Counted from the stretch's first letter, positions 16,154-25,325 are shown. The stretch is 64,000 nucleotides of DNA from Candidatus Heimdallarchaeota archaeon (GCA_019057815.1 JAHLWR010000007.1:1-64000); one strand, 5' to 3'. Translations and numbers: made by a program. Notes: generated from the letters alone by a model not told the origin.

Positions 16154-17407
16154 ATGTCGGCTCAATCAGCTCCTAATTTTGATCTATGTGTTGTATGTAA
16201 AACTTCTAGATTGCTTTGTGGTGAGAAAACTTGCCTTTTACTCAAAAAATGGTTCTCAAATGCGCATATGGTTGAACCTAAAATTACTAAGTTAGATGAT
16301 TCTTTTGCTCCTCCAGCTTTTTTTGTAGGATATGTTGGATACCCTAGAATTAATGCAGGTCCTATGATTACAGCTGATAGGATTTCTTCTGAATTAATAG
16401 ATAATGCTGAAGCTTGGGTAGACAAAACACAGGAAGAAATCGTACAAATGCGCTTATCACTTTTCAGAACACATTCTAGAATAGATGTTAAAAAACCTTT
16501 AGAATCTGATATAATTCAGAGAAGTCATGAAGTTCTATTAGGTGTAAAATCAGTAGATGTTGAGATTGAATTAGAAAAACCTATTATCCCTCGTATTCTC
16601 TTGAATGAAAGAACTGCTCCAAGTGGCCCTATTGCTCCTATAAGAAAACTAACAGTTAATGAAAATCAAACTCCACTGAAACCTTTGGAAAAAGCTTTCT
16701 ATGATACAGATCTGAAAGCAGGTGAAGCTGTGGGAATATTAGGTAAAGAAAAAATCAATACAAATATTCTTACAAGAGTGTTTTCAGCTGGAATGTTAGG
16801 CGTAGAAAAAAACAGAAAATTAGTTCCTACTCGTTGGAGTATAACAGCCGTAGATCAGATATTATCAAAGCAGAACATCACAAAGATAAAGAATTTCCAA
16901 GAATTAGGAGAATACAGAATTTTCAAAAGTTACTTTTTTGGCAACCGTTTTGCAATTATTTTTACTCCAGATGTCTGGAGTTTTGAATTAATTGAAGCAT
17001 GGTTTTCAGGTTCTTATATGAATCCATCAATCAAAGATGTAGGAGTACAGGATCATGAGCTTTACAAAGGAAGAACGTCATATGCACATAACACAGCAGG
17101 TGGATACTACGCCTCTAGATTAGGAGTAACAGAATATTTGACGAAAATTCAAAGGCAAGCTCAAATAATGATCTTTAGGGAAATTGATCAAAGTTATAGA
17201 TTCCCATTGGGAGTTTGGGTAGTTAGACAAGGAGTAAGACTTGCGCTCGCAAATAAATATGAGATAATTGATACGATTGAAAAAGCAATTCTGAGAGCTA
17301 AAACATTTTCTCAGCTAAAATATCCTCTGAATTATTGGAAAAACAAATCTGAACTCTACAAATTCCATAAAAATCAAACAAAACTGGATAAGTTCCTAAA
17401 AATGTGA
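16154..17407 (+). CDS. nreA: DNA repair protein NreA
   Basis: 417 residues from the ATG at 16154; a TTG at 16133 in frame is less likely because it lies in the repeat and too near the TATA box. The N terminus has the family's zinc-finger-like cysteines (CVVCKTSRLLCGEKTC). The conserved Nre core follows (FVGYVGYPRINAGPM, SLFRTHSRIDV, SHEVLLGVKSVDVE). The tail ends QTKLDKFLKM, whose Q-xx-L-xx-F-L fits a PCNA-interacting (PIP) motif, as known for NreA proteins. In archaea NreA takes part in repair of DNA damage with PCNA. Single gene; its stop codon lies inside a 28-bp repeat found again at 19047. Confidence 0.93.
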   Translation: MSAQSAPNFDLCVVCKTSRLLCGEKTCLLLKKWFSNAHMVEPKITKLDDSFAPPAFFVGYVGYPRINAGPMITADRISSELIDNAEAWVDKTQEEIVQMRLSLFRTHSRIDVKKPLESDIIQRSHEVLLGVKSVDVEIELEKPIIPRILLNERTAPSGPIAPIRKLTVNENQTPLKPLEKAFYDTDLKAGEAVGILGKEKINTNILTRVFSAGMLGVEKNRKLVPTRWSITAVDQILSKQNITKIKNFQELGEYRIFKSYFFGNRFAIIFTPDVWSFELIEAWFSGSYMNPSIKDVGVQDHELYKGRTSYAHNTAGGYYASRLGVTEYLTKIQRQAQIMIFREIDQSYRFPLGVWVVRQGVRLALANKYEIIDTIEKAILRAKTFSQLKYPLNYWKNKSELYKFHKNQTKLDKFLKM

Positions 17408-17425
17408 GATTCTGTCTAATATGCA
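17398..17425 (+). repeat. 28-bp direct repeat, copy 1, over the nreA stop
   Basis: 27 of 28 bases match 19047-19074. It begins in the last nreA codons and includes the stop. The two copies bracket the REC-PAS-GAF gene, like attachment-site repeats at a gene 3' end. Confidence 0.7.
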
Positions 17426-17457
17426 AGGTGAATTCTACAAATAATTACCTTCCTTTC

Positions 17458-17469
17458 CAGACATGTCTG
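17458..17469. promoter_or_regulatory. 12-bp perfect palindrome, possible operator
   Basis: CAGACATGTCTG is self-complementary and lies about 80 bases before the REC-PAS-GAF start and upstream of a TATA-like AAATATATG (about 17521-17530). It may bind a dimeric regulator. Confidence 0.35.
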
Positions 17470-17548
17470 AACAATTTCCTAGTCTATTAAGTGTACAAAG
17501 AACTCAAAGAGTAGATAAGTAAATATATGAATAAAAGCTTGATATAAG

Positions 17549-18913
17549 ATGATTATTTACATGATGCGAGACACAAAAAATAGAAAATTAATAATAGAAG
17601 AGAAAAAAGAATTTGATTCTATAACAATCAAAGTTTTGCATGTGGATGATGAAGAAGATTTCTTGGAACTCACAAAAATATATTTAGAAAAAATCAGTAA
17701 TCAAAAGTTGCATGTTGAATATATCTCCTCTCCTGAGGAAGTTTTAGAACATCTAAAAACACATAATTATGATGTGCTAATTTCAGATTACCAAATGCCT
17801 ACGATTGATGGTCTTGAATTAATCGAGCAGTTACGGAATCAAGATAATGATATTCCTTTCATAATATTTACCGGTAAAGGTCGGGAAGAAGTGGCAATAA
17901 GAGCATTGAACTTAGGTGCTGATTATTATATAAAGAAAGGAACAGATTCTAAAAGCCAGTATACAGAATTAGTTCACTTAATTAATCGAGTTGTTAAAGA
18001 AAAGACTTTAGAGAAAGAACTCTATAGAAGCCAAGAACGTTTTAAAGCATTTTTTGATTATTCAGGAATGGGAATTGCTTTTAAAAATTTACAGAGAGAG
18101 ATACTACAAGTAAACAAAACACTACAGGACATGTTAAATTATGAAGAAGAAGAGCTTCTTAATCTGAGTATTTCTGAAATTTCTCATCATGAAGATATAC
18201 AAAAAGACAAGGAATTATTCAACGAGCTTATTGAAGGGAAAAGTGACAAATATTCAATAATAAAGCGTTGTATAAAAAAGAATGGTGAAATAATTTGGTT
18301 TAAAACAACTGTAACTCTTGTTCCTGATTCTACAGGTCAAAAAACACTAATTATTAATATATTTGAGGATATAACAGAAAAAATTGAGAAGAATTTAGAA
18401 ATAAAGAGATTTAATAGAGTGCGAAAAGTGATAATTGAGAGTAATAATGCTCTTTTTCAAGCAAATGATTTAATAGTATTTTTAAACGAAATATGTAAAA
18501 TAATCATAACAATAGGGGGGTATCATTTAGCTTGGATTGGTCTTGCTGAAAATGAAGAAACAAAGATTGTTCACCCAATAGCTCAAGTTGGTTTCGACGC
18601 AGGATATCTCGATACAGTAAAAATCACTTGGGATAATACAGTTTATGGACAAGGTCCAACTGGAACTGCAATAAGAACAGGAGAAATAGTAATCAATAGA
18701 GAAACTGCTACAGAACCTACATATAGGCCTTGGAGAACTGATGCACTTAAGAGAGGATATGCTTCTTCAATTGCATTACCTTTGACATCAAAAGAAAAAA
18801 TTATTGGTGCCTTAAATATTTATTCAAAAGAAAAAAACGTTTTTAACAAAGAGGAAGTTGATCTTTTAAGAAACCTTTCCAATTGCATAAGCTATGGAAT
18901 AATGAAACTGTAG
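17549..18913 (+). CDS. Response-regulator receiver protein with PAS and GAF domains
   Basis: 454 residues. The receiver domain (about 28-150) has the acidic pair in HVDDEED, the phosphoacceptor Asp80 in ISDYQMP, the Thr in IFTGKG and the Lys in YIKKG. A PAS domain follows (about 165-290, FKAFFDYSGMGIAF through INIFEDITEK), then a GAF domain (about 310-454, with GQGPTGTAIRTGE and ASSIALPL). There is no kinase or DNA-binding domain, so it probably senses a signal and passes it on by protein contact. The first ATG is used; a second Met lies at residue 5. It stands alone between two 28-bp repeats, suggesting it was inserted after nreA. Confidence 0.9.
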   Translation: MIIYMMRDTKNRKLIIEEKKEFDSITIKVLHVDDEEDFLELTKIYLEKISNQKLHVEYISSPEEVLEHLKTHNYDVLISDYQMPTIDGLELIEQLRNQDNDIPFIIFTGKGREEVAIRALNLGADYYIKKGTDSKSQYTELVHLINRVVKEKTLEKELYRSQERFKAFFDYSGMGIAFKNLQREILQVNKTLQDMLNYEEEELLNLSISEISHHEDIQKDKELFNELIEGKSDKYSIIKRCIKKNGEIIWFKTTVTLVPDSTGQKTLIINIFEDITEKIEKNLEIKRFNRVRKVIIESNNALFQANDLIVFLNEICKIIITIGGYHLAWIGLAENEETKIVHPIAQVGFDAGYLDTVKITWDNTVYGQGPTGTAIRTGEIVINRETATEPTYRPWRTDALKRGYASSIALPLTSKEKIIGALNIYSKEKNVFNKEEVDLLRNLSNCISYGIMKL

Positions 18914-19046
18914 ATATATTCTAGTATAAACAAAAAAAAGAAATATAGTTCTTTATTCCTCAAAGATACTTAGAAATAGATTCTCAAACTTGACAATATC
19001 TTGGTGTTATTGTGCGTTTCGTCAGAAACATCATAAAAAGAAATAG

Positions 19047-19074
19047 AAAAATGTGAGATTCTGTCTAAGATGCA
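19047..19074 (+). repeat. 28-bp direct repeat, copy 2
   Basis: Second copy of the sequence at 17398-17425, differing at one base. Here it is non-coding, downstream of the REC-PAS-GAF gene and just ahead of the ABC operon promoter. Confidence 0.7.
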
Positions 19075-19087
19075 GATGCTAACTGCG

Positions 19088-19104
19088 TTTGCAATTTATG
19101 CAAA
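19088..19104. promoter_or_regulatory. Operator-like palindrome 1 of ABC operon (TTTGC-N7-GCAAA)
   Basis: Perfect 5+7+5 inverted repeat just upstream of the TATA box. The same design recurs 58 bases downstream at 19146-19162, which makes a binding site for a dimeric regulator likely. The operon's own winged-helix gene (22146) is the obvious candidate. Confidence 0.55.
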
Positions 19105-19112
19105 TGCTAACA

Positions 19113-19120
19113 TTTAAATA
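19113..19120 (+). promoter_or_regulatory. TATA box of ABC operon
   Basis: TTTAAATA; the expected transcript start is about 19143, giving a 30-base leader with ribosome site GGTGA (19164-19168) before the ATG at 19173. Confidence 0.5.
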
Positions 19121-19145
19121 CGCCCCTAAACTAATAGAGTTAGAG

Positions 19146-19162
19146 TTTGCGAAAAATGCAAA
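19146..19162. promoter_or_regulatory. Operator-like palindrome 2 of ABC operon (TTTGC-N7-GCAAA)
   Basis: The same 5+7+5 half-sites as at 19088-19104 with a different spacer. It lies at or just after the expected transcription start, so occupancy would block initiation or clearance. Confidence 0.55.
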
Positions 19163-19172
19163 GGGTGAACTT

Positions 19173-20243
19173 ATGATTACAGATAAAAATACTGATGAAA
19201 TTGTTATAAGCCTTAGAAATTTAACAAAGAGGTTTAGGAACTTTACCGCAGTTTCTAATATTTCCCTTGATATCAAAAAAGGTGAAATCGTTGGTTTTCT
19301 TGGTCCAAATGGTGCAGGGAAAACCACCACCATGAAAATGATAGCACGTTTATTAATCCCTGAAGAAGGAGAGATTTGGATCCGAGGAAATGGAGTGCTT
19401 CAATTACTGACTGGAAGAAACAAAGATTATTTGTTAGACGAAGTGGGATTTTTGATTGAGAATCCTGCTTTTTACAAACACATGACCCCTCGTCAAATTC
19501 TATCTTATTTTGCAGAATTAAAGGGGTATCCTAAACAAAAGATTTCGTCTAGGGTTAAAGAAGTCGTTGAAATGATGGGACTGTCTGAATGGATTGATAA
19601 GAAACTAGGAACATTTTCTAAAGGTATGCGCCAAAAAATAGGTATTGTTTCAGCGATTGTTCATGACCCAACAATAATCGTATTAGATGAGCCACAAACA
19701 GGCCTTGACCCTAAAGCGAGAAAAGAAGTTCGTGACTTTTTAAAGAACTTGAAATCTCAAGGAAAAACGATTTTTTTGAGCAGTCATTTACTCTATGAAG
19801 TAGGTGAGATAGCTGATCGGATTGGTATAATTTACCATGGGAAGCTTATTGCTTTTGATACTATAGAGAATCTTGAACAGCTCGCTCAGAAAAGTGTTTT
19901 GCATTTAGAATTATTCTCTTTACCGGAAAATATTGATCAAAAAATTGTTCAATTAATAAATATTGTAGAACCCTTAACTGGATTAGATAATGTTTCTCAG
20001 AGTGTTACATATAATCACGATTTAAAAGTTTTTGAAGTTCTTTTTAATGGAAATCCTAAGAATCAATTAGAAATTTTTAAAGCTCTTTCTGAGAGCGGTA
20101 TAGATATTATTGGTTGTGCTGTACCTCGAACCAACCTTTTAGAGGATTTATATTTGAATTATATTTCTCAAGATGAAGAGTTAAGAGCTAATCGACAAAA
20201 TATACCTTCAAATATAGTTGAAATGGAGGATATGTCGAATTAA
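19173..20243 (+). CDS. ABC transporter ATP-binding protein
   Basis: 356 residues from the ATG at 19173. An upstream in-frame ATG at 19089 lies inside the operator and before the TATA box, while 19173 has a ribosome site (GGTGA) 5 bases away. Motifs are complete: Walker A GPNGAGKTT near residue 44, Q-loop region, signature FSKGMRQKIG, Walker B IIVLDEP, D-loop, and switch His in LSSHLLYEV. A C-terminal domain of about 110 residues follows, as in drug or lipid exporters of the DrrA/CcmA/NatA type. First gene of a four-gene operon with the permease at 20254. Substrate unknown. Confidence 0.92.
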   Translation: MITDKNTDEIVISLRNLTKRFRNFTAVSNISLDIKKGEIVGFLGPNGAGKTTTMKMIARLLIPEEGEIWIRGNGVLQLLTGRNKDYLLDEVGFLIENPAFYKHMTPRQILSYFAELKGYPKQKISSRVKEVVEMMGLSEWIDKKLGTFSKGMRQKIGIVSAIVHDPTIIVLDEPQTGLDPKARKEVRDFLKNLKSQGKTIFLSSHLLYEVGEIADRIGIIYHGKLIAFDTIENLEQLAQKSVLHLELFSLPENIDQKIVQLINIVEPLTGLDNVSQSVTYNHDLKVFEVLFNGNPKNQLEIFKALSESGIDIIGCAVPRTNLLEDLYLNYISQDEELRANRQNIPSNIVEMEDMSN

Positions 20244-20253
20244 GGTGAATAAA

Positions 20254-21135
20254 ATGGTTACAAAACAAATAGAATCTAATGGTTTAGAAATTACGAGATC
20301 AAGAACTGGTTTAAAACGAAGCGCAATACAAATCAAAGCAACGATTATTTTTGAATGGCGTCGAAATTTGAAAAATTTAATAATAATGCTCTGCGTAGCT
20401 ACAGCAATTTATGTTCTTACTCTAGTAATTAACCTTATCCTAGAATATAGAACAGGTGAAAGTCCTGAAGATCTTGTAGATTATATCAAATCATTTCTTT
20501 TTATGATTGATTTTCTTATACTGATAATAGCTGCAACTTTCGGGGGGTCAATTATCGCAGAAGATTATCATAGTCAAACTGGAAATTTAGTGTTTCCTAA
20601 AATTACAAAAGCTCGTCTTCTAACGGGTCGTGTTATAGCTAGATATTTGTATTCTGCTTTAACTGTGATATTCTTCTACATGCTTGTTATAATTACCACT
20701 CTAATAAAATATGGGTCAGTATCAGAACTTGTGTGGGTATCAATGGTTTGGTCACTGCTGTATACTTTTCTAGTGTTATCATTTGTGGTTCTCTTTAGTA
20801 GTTTTATGAAAAGCACTTCTGCTACTTTAATCACAAGCATTCTTTTGATATTGATAGTATTCAATTTAGCTAACACAATCCTAATGTTTACAGGTGTAGA
20901 AATTGAGCCATTCTTTATACTAACTTACTATGCTTCTATCATAACTCAAAGTTTTGCTATGCCAACGACAAGGTTTGCAGAAATGTCCTTGGGTCATCCA
21001 GGGGGCGATGGTCCGACATTCATGAGCTGGATAACACCAAGTATAGAAGGTGCTATTGTCGGAATGCTCATCTATTCAGCTATACTGTTAATAGCATCAT
21101 ACTTGTTCTTCAGGAGGAGACAGCAAAAACAATAA
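20254..21135 (+). CDS. ABC-2 type transporter permease
   Basis: 293 residues from the ATG at 20254, which follows a ribosome site (AAGGTGA) 10 bases after the ATPase stop; an earlier in-frame ATG inside the ATPase gene is unlikely. Six hydrophobic segments (about 34-60, 78-100, 130-152, 160-185, 190-215 and 262-285) and the ABC-2 phrase GGSIIAEDYHSQTGNLVFP mark it as the membrane partner of the ATPase. Exports an unknown substrate. Confidence 0.88.
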   Translation: MVTKQIESNGLEITRSRTGLKRSAIQIKATIIFEWRRNLKNLIIMLCVATAIYVLTLVINLILEYRTGESPEDLVDYIKSFLFMIDFLILIIAATFGGSIIAEDYHSQTGNLVFPKITKARLLTGRVIARYLYSALTVIFFYMLVIITTLIKYGSVSELVWVSMVWSLLYTFLVLSFVVLFSSFMKSTSATLITSILLILIVFNLANTILMFTGVEIEPFFILTYYASIITQSFAMPTTRFAEMSLGHPGGDGPTFMSWITPSIEGAIVGMLIYSAILLIASYLFFRRRQQKQ

Positions 21136-21214
21136 AATCATTTAGAAGTTTCGACTTCTAATATTTTTCTTTTTAGATAAAATTAATAAATGGAAAAATA
21201 CGTGTTGAAGTGAA

Positions 21215-22144
21215 ATGGATCAGTCTAAAACTGACTTAAGAATAAGTTGGCAAATGTATAAATCTAATTATAAAGCTTTTATAGCTACAGAGCTTTTTGC
21301 TATTTTCGCATTCTTTCTGATAAACGCAACATTGATGATTATATTAGTGGTAATTTATGCGTTTTCACCTAATCTAGAAGTATCCAATATCTTTGTTGAT
21401 TTAACAAACAAATTTGGAACATCACATATTTTACGCGCTGTCACAGCGTCTATTAGTTTCTTAGTTATGGTAGGTTTTCTTAATTGTCAGTATGGTCTTT
21501 CATATGATATTTTTTCATCTGGTGATATGTTTGCTGAATTTAAAAGCTCTTTTACATACTTCAAGCGTCATTGGTGGCAATATATTATTCTTATATTCGT
21601 TACTGGATTAGGTATGTTTGTACCAAACAGAAATGTAGAAAATGATCCTCCAAGATTTTTAGAGAATGTAAACATTTTTGCACTTCAAATAGCTCGATTC
21701 ATTGTTTTACTTGTTTTTCTGATTTTATTCAGCAGTACATTACCAAGCGTAACAGCACAGGGAAGTTTAATTAAAAGTTTCACTGAATCTTTGAGAATTG
21801 TCCGTAAAAATACAAAAAGATTGGTTAAAACCTGGAGCATCTATTTTCTAATATTCTTTGCTCCCTTAATGGTTTTTTCTATAACCCTAACTGCAGTTTT
21901 TCCTTATATTGAGGGAACATTCTGGATTCCATTGTTTTATAGTATAATACTAGCGATTTATCTTGTCATCTTTTTTGTTGGTTTCCCAATGATGTCTTTA
22001 ATCTCTACGCGAATTTATAATGATGTCGATTTTAAGAGAGAAAAGCCTTTTGTACAACAATCAAACTTCTCTAAAGCTACAAAACAGAAACAAAATGCTT
22101 CAAAAATCAGTCTTGAGGAAGTATCGGAAGATAAGGCGGGATAA
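21215..22144 (+). CDS. Unknown multi-pass membrane protein of ABC operon
   Basis: 309 residues with about six hydrophobic segments (near 20-48, 78-100, 120-138, 155-178, 205-228 and 235-262) and a charged tail. It resembles the loosely conserved membrane proteins with long terminal transmembrane blocks found beside ABC-2 systems, but I know no specific family. Same strand as the permease (79-base gap) and one base before the regulator gene, so it is co-transcribed at least with the latter. Confidence 0.7.
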   Translation: MDQSKTDLRISWQMYKSNYKAFIATELFAIFAFFLINATLMIILVVIYAFSPNLEVSNIFVDLTNKFGTSHILRAVTASISFLVMVGFLNCQYGLSYDIFSSGDMFAEFKSSFTYFKRHWWQYIILIFVTGLGMFVPNRNVENDPPRFLENVNIFALQIARFIVLLVFLILFSSTLPSVTAQGSLIKSFTESLRIVRKNTKRLVKTWSIYFLIFFAPLMVFSITLTAVFPYIEGTFWIPLFYSIILAIYLVIFFVGFPMMSLISTRIYNDVDFKREKPFVQQSNFSKATKQKQNASKISLEEVSEDKAG

Positions 22145-22145
22145 A

Positions 22146-22469
22146 ATGCGATACAAAAGCGATTCTGTAACTACTGATCAGGTTCAGATTAAAGAAGAAA
22201 TCGATGTCACAGATCCTGCTGTTATCCCAATAATTTTCCATGAGAAAAAAAGTTTAATCCTTCAACTACTTATAAAAAAAGAGATGACTATAATAGATCT
22301 GAAAAAAACTATAAAAATGAACCCAGGAACGATTAAACGTCATATAAATGATTTGTTGAAATATAATTTAGTTTTTGTTTCCCGAACAGAGAAAAATGAA
22401 TTCAGTATAATAATGAAATATTATAGAGCTTCTGCTAAAAGATTTAACTTTGAAATTTCTTGGCCTTAA
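22146..22469 (+). CDS. Winged-helix (ArsR-like) transcription regulator
   Basis: 107 residues from the ATG at 22146, one base after the stop of the previous gene. Residues about 30-95 form a winged helix: IFHEKKSLILQLLIKKEMT, then IIDLKKTI as the first helix of the HTH and PGTIKRHINDLLKY as recognition helix, followed by a short wing (LVFVSRTEKNEFS). No metal-binding Cys. As last gene of the ABC operon it probably controls it, and the paired TTTGC-N7-GCAAA sites at its promoter are candidate targets. Confidence 0.82.
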   Translation: MRYKSDSVTTDQVQIKEEIDVTDPAVIPIIFHEKKSLILQLLIKKEMTIIDLKKTIKMNPGTIKRHINDLLKYNLVFVSRTEKNEFSIIMKYYRASAKRFNFEISWP

Positions 22470-22474
22470 CAATT

Positions 22475-22513
22475 AACAATATTGTTATTCTTCAATTGAG
22501 AATCTTTTAATAA
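22475..22513 (+). promoter_or_regulatory. tldD promoter region: palindrome and TATA-like box
   Basis: AACAATATTGTT (22475-22486) is a perfect palindrome just after the regulator gene. TTTTAATAA (22505-22513) lies about 26 bases before the tldD ATG at 22535, fitting a leaderless transcript. Confidence 0.4.
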
Positions 22514-22534
22514 TTGTGCTCTCTTTTCTGAAAT

Positions 22535-23935
22535 ATGCTCAACAGGGAAGTACTTATTGATGGTTTATCGGAAGGAGAAAAACTAGGAGCAGAATATGTT
22601 GAACTAAGGTACCAGGACAAGTATCTGGCAAATTTCCAATATAGAGACGGTGAGTTCGTTAATACAACGGGTTCAAGAGAAGGTGTATGTGTTAGAGCAC
22701 TTGTTGATGGTAGCTGGGCTCTAGCGAGTACCAATAAAACTGAAAGAGATGAAATTATTCGAACTGTTCAAAAAGCAGTTAAGCTTGCCAGAGGTTCTGC
22801 TCCATCAAAAGAAAAGAAAATTTCATTGGCTGAGGTTGATATAGTAGAAGATAAAGTTATATCCCCTCGAAAAATAGATTTGAGAGATATTTCTGTTGAT
22901 GAAAAAATTCAAAAGATTAGTGAAGCAGCTAAAAAAGCTCAAGATTTTCCATTAGTAAAGAGTTTAACTATAAATTATAATGAAATTGTTGATAAAAGGA
23001 TAGTAGTCACAAACGAAGGGACACGTGTGGAATGGGAAGACATGAAACCCACTCTCACTGCTATGGCTGTGGCTATAGATGAAGGAAAAATGGCTACAGG
23101 ATATGTTTCCTGGGGTCACACATGTGGAGCAGAGTTCTTTGATTGGCATCCTATCGATGATATGGTCGAAAAAGCTTCAAACAAAGCATCAAAACTCACC
23201 AAAGCTACTCTACCACCAGCGGGTGTCCAAAGTATCTTACTCGACCCTCAATTAGTAGGAGTTCTAGCACATGAAGCAATTGGACATACTGCTGAAGCAG
23301 ATTTAGTTGTTGCAGGATCGTTCACCCAAGGAAAAATAGGTAAAAAAGTTTGTGATGAGAGAATCACCTTAGTAGATGTTCCATTCAAAGAAGGATCGAA
23401 ATGGATGGGAGCAGGATGGTTGCCTTACGATGATGAGGGTGTAAAAGGTAGAGAGACAAAAATAGTCACAAATGGTATTATGACAGAATATATGACTAAT
23501 AGAGCTTTCGCTTTTGAATTAGAAATGGAACCCAGTGGTAATGCGAGAGCTTATACTTTTGCAGATGAACCTATTGTCAGGATGCGTAATACATTCATCG
23601 AACCTGGAGATATGAGCCTTGAAGAACTAAGTGAAGCTATAGGTGATGGTTATGTCTTAAAATCTCTAATGAATGGACAAGCTGACAGTTCAAGTGAATT
23701 TATGTTTGGTGTTGTTGAAGCTTTTGCTATAAAAAATGGTGAGATTACAGATGAGATATTTCAAGGTCCAGTTTTTACTGGAAACGCTTTTGAAGTTCTG
23801 AGTAACATTATTGGTGTTGGAAAGGATTTTGACATCAACCTTGGTAGTGGTTTCTGCGGAAAAGAACAACCTGCTAAAGTTGATGCTGGAGGACCACACA
23901 TAGCTGTCAAAGCTATGTTAGCTGGAGGCAATTAA
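22535..23935 (+). CDS. tldD: TldD family metalloprotease
   Basis: 466 residues. The zinc site is intact: His246-Glu247-Ala-Ile-Gly-His251 in AHEAIGHTAEADLV, with the third ligand expected in the family's C-terminal Cys region (GSGFCGKEQPAKV). The N-terminal AEYVELRYQDKY and the TGxREGVCVRALVDG stretch are typical. TldD forms a heterodimer with TldE (next gene, one base apart) that degrades unfolded peptides and, in bacteria, matures microcin B17 and CcdA. No signal peptide; cytoplasmic. Complete length for the family. Confidence 0.95.
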   Translation: MLNREVLIDGLSEGEKLGAEYVELRYQDKYLANFQYRDGEFVNTTGSREGVCVRALVDGSWALASTNKTERDEIIRTVQKAVKLARGSAPSKEKKISLAEVDIVEDKVISPRKIDLRDISVDEKIQKISEAAKKAQDFPLVKSLTINYNEIVDKRIVVTNEGTRVEWEDMKPTLTAMAVAIDEGKMATGYVSWGHTCGAEFFDWHPIDDMVEKASNKASKLTKATLPPAGVQSILLDPQLVGVLAHEAIGHTAEADLVVAGSFTQGKIGKKVCDERITLVDVPFKEGSKWMGAGWLPYDDEGVKGRETKIVTNGIMTEYMTNRAFAFELEMEPSGNARAYTFADEPIVRMRNTFIEPGDMSLEELSEAIGDGYVLKSLMNGQADSSSEFMFGVVEAFAIKNGEITDEIFQGPVFTGNAFEVLSNIIGVGKDFDINLGSGFCGKEQPAKVDAGGPHIAVKAMLAGGN

Positions 23936-23936
23936 A

Positions 23937-25325
23937 ATGTCAGATATAGAATTAACACCTGAATATTTGCTCTCTCTATCATCGAAAATTTCAGACTTTG
24001 CTACTTCTAAAGATATTCACGCAGCTGAAGTTATGTTTATTGATTCTAGAAAGATTCAGATAATGTGTTCAGGTCAGTCTATTAGTACAGCTCGAGAAAC
24101 TTCTGAATTAGGATTTGCTGTAAGAGTATTAAGAAATAATACAGAAGGATTTTCTTATACTAACAAACATGATGTCGACTCCTTAAAACAATGTGCAACA
24201 GAAGCAATAAAAATGGCTGGAGTATCTCCCCCTAAACCTGGATCGAGGTTTTCCCTACCTGCAGACTATGCTGAGATTGAGGGGATATTTAGCAAAAATT
24301 TAGCAGATACAACAATTGATGAAATAATTATCTATGCAAATGAAATCCTAAAGCCATTTCAAGAATCTCCAATCGATATTAAAACTGAGTTGAGTACAAT
24401 CCTAATATCCGAGACAGGTGTAGGTATAGTAAACTCTCTGGGAGTAGAAGGTTTTTACAAGACAAATGCGATGAATGGAGGTTTTATGGCTATCGCAAGA
24501 GAAGGAGAAAAAGTTGGTTCTCTTGTAACGGATGACTTTTTCACTAGAGATCCTTCAACAATAGATTTCAGGAGATTTGGAAAGGATCTGTGTGAAAGGG
24601 CAGTAAGAAATATAAGAGCTGAAAAAGCTACCGGGATAGAATCAGATATTGTGGTTTTTGAACCAAATGCTGTTTTCAACCCAATATATCTTACAATGAC
24701 ATTGGCTTTAGCTGCCGATAAAGTGCAACGAAATCAATCCATGTGGAAAGATAAACTAGCTGATACTATTGCAGTAAAGGAGCTTGAATTTGTAGATGAT
24801 CCTCTCACAAAAGAAGCAGGAACAGGTGCAAGAGTATTTGATGATGAAGGGGTTCCGACCCAAAAAACTGATTTAATCAAAGATGGAGTGCTAGAGAATT
24901 TCATTTTTGATGAACTAACTGCAAGTAGAGCTCAAACAGTATCAACGGGGAATTCCTATAGAGGTCAAGGAGGTACTAGCTTTATGAATCCACCCAATTT
25001 CATATTTACAAATGGTGGTATGATCTCACCTGGAAAGCAGACTCCTGAAGAGCTAATTGAAGATATAAAAACGGGTATAACCTTTGAATATTTCGCAGGT
25101 TCTATCACTATTGAAAACGGTGTTTTCAGTGGAGTTGCTAAAGGAGCTCAATTAATAAAGAATGGTTCTATTGAAAAACCTTTGACCAATGTAACTATTT
25201 CTGGTAATGTCTTTGATGTATTAAACAACATTGAAGGTTTCGGAAATGACTTAAAACTTGTAAATGCAATGATGAGAACTCCTTCAATCAGAGTAAAGGG
25301 AATAACAATAAGCACTCAAAAATAA
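23937..25325 (+). CDS. tldE: TldE/PmbA family protein, partner of TldD
   Basis: 462 residues. It has the TldD/PmbA fold but, as in TldE, lacks the HExxxH zinc motif. Conserved parts include GFAVRVLRNNTEGFSYTN, the central NAVFNPIYLTMTLALAADKV and the C-terminal NFIFTNGG...GITFEYFAGSITIENG. The start follows the tldD stop by one base, with a ribosome site GGAGG inside the end of tldD, so the two subunits are coupled. Confidence 0.93.
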   Translation: MSDIELTPEYLLSLSSKISDFATSKDIHAAEVMFIDSRKIQIMCSGQSISTARETSELGFAVRVLRNNTEGFSYTNKHDVDSLKQCATEAIKMAGVSPPKPGSRFSLPADYAEIEGIFSKNLADTTIDEIIIYANEILKPFQESPIDIKTELSTILISETGVGIVNSLGVEGFYKTNAMNGGFMAIAREGEKVGSLVTDDFFTRDPSTIDFRRFGKDLCERAVRNIRAEKATGIESDIVVFEPNAVFNPIYLTMTLALAADKVQRNQSMWKDKLADTIAVKELEFVDDPLTKEAGTGARVFDDEGVPTQKTDLIKDGVLENFIFDELTASRAQTVSTGNSYRGQGGTSFMNPPNFIFTNGGMISPGKQTPEELIEDIKTGITFEYFAGSITIENGVFSGVAKGAQLIKNGSIEKPLTNVTISGNVFDVLNNIEGFGNDLKLVNAMMRTPSIRVKGITISTQK

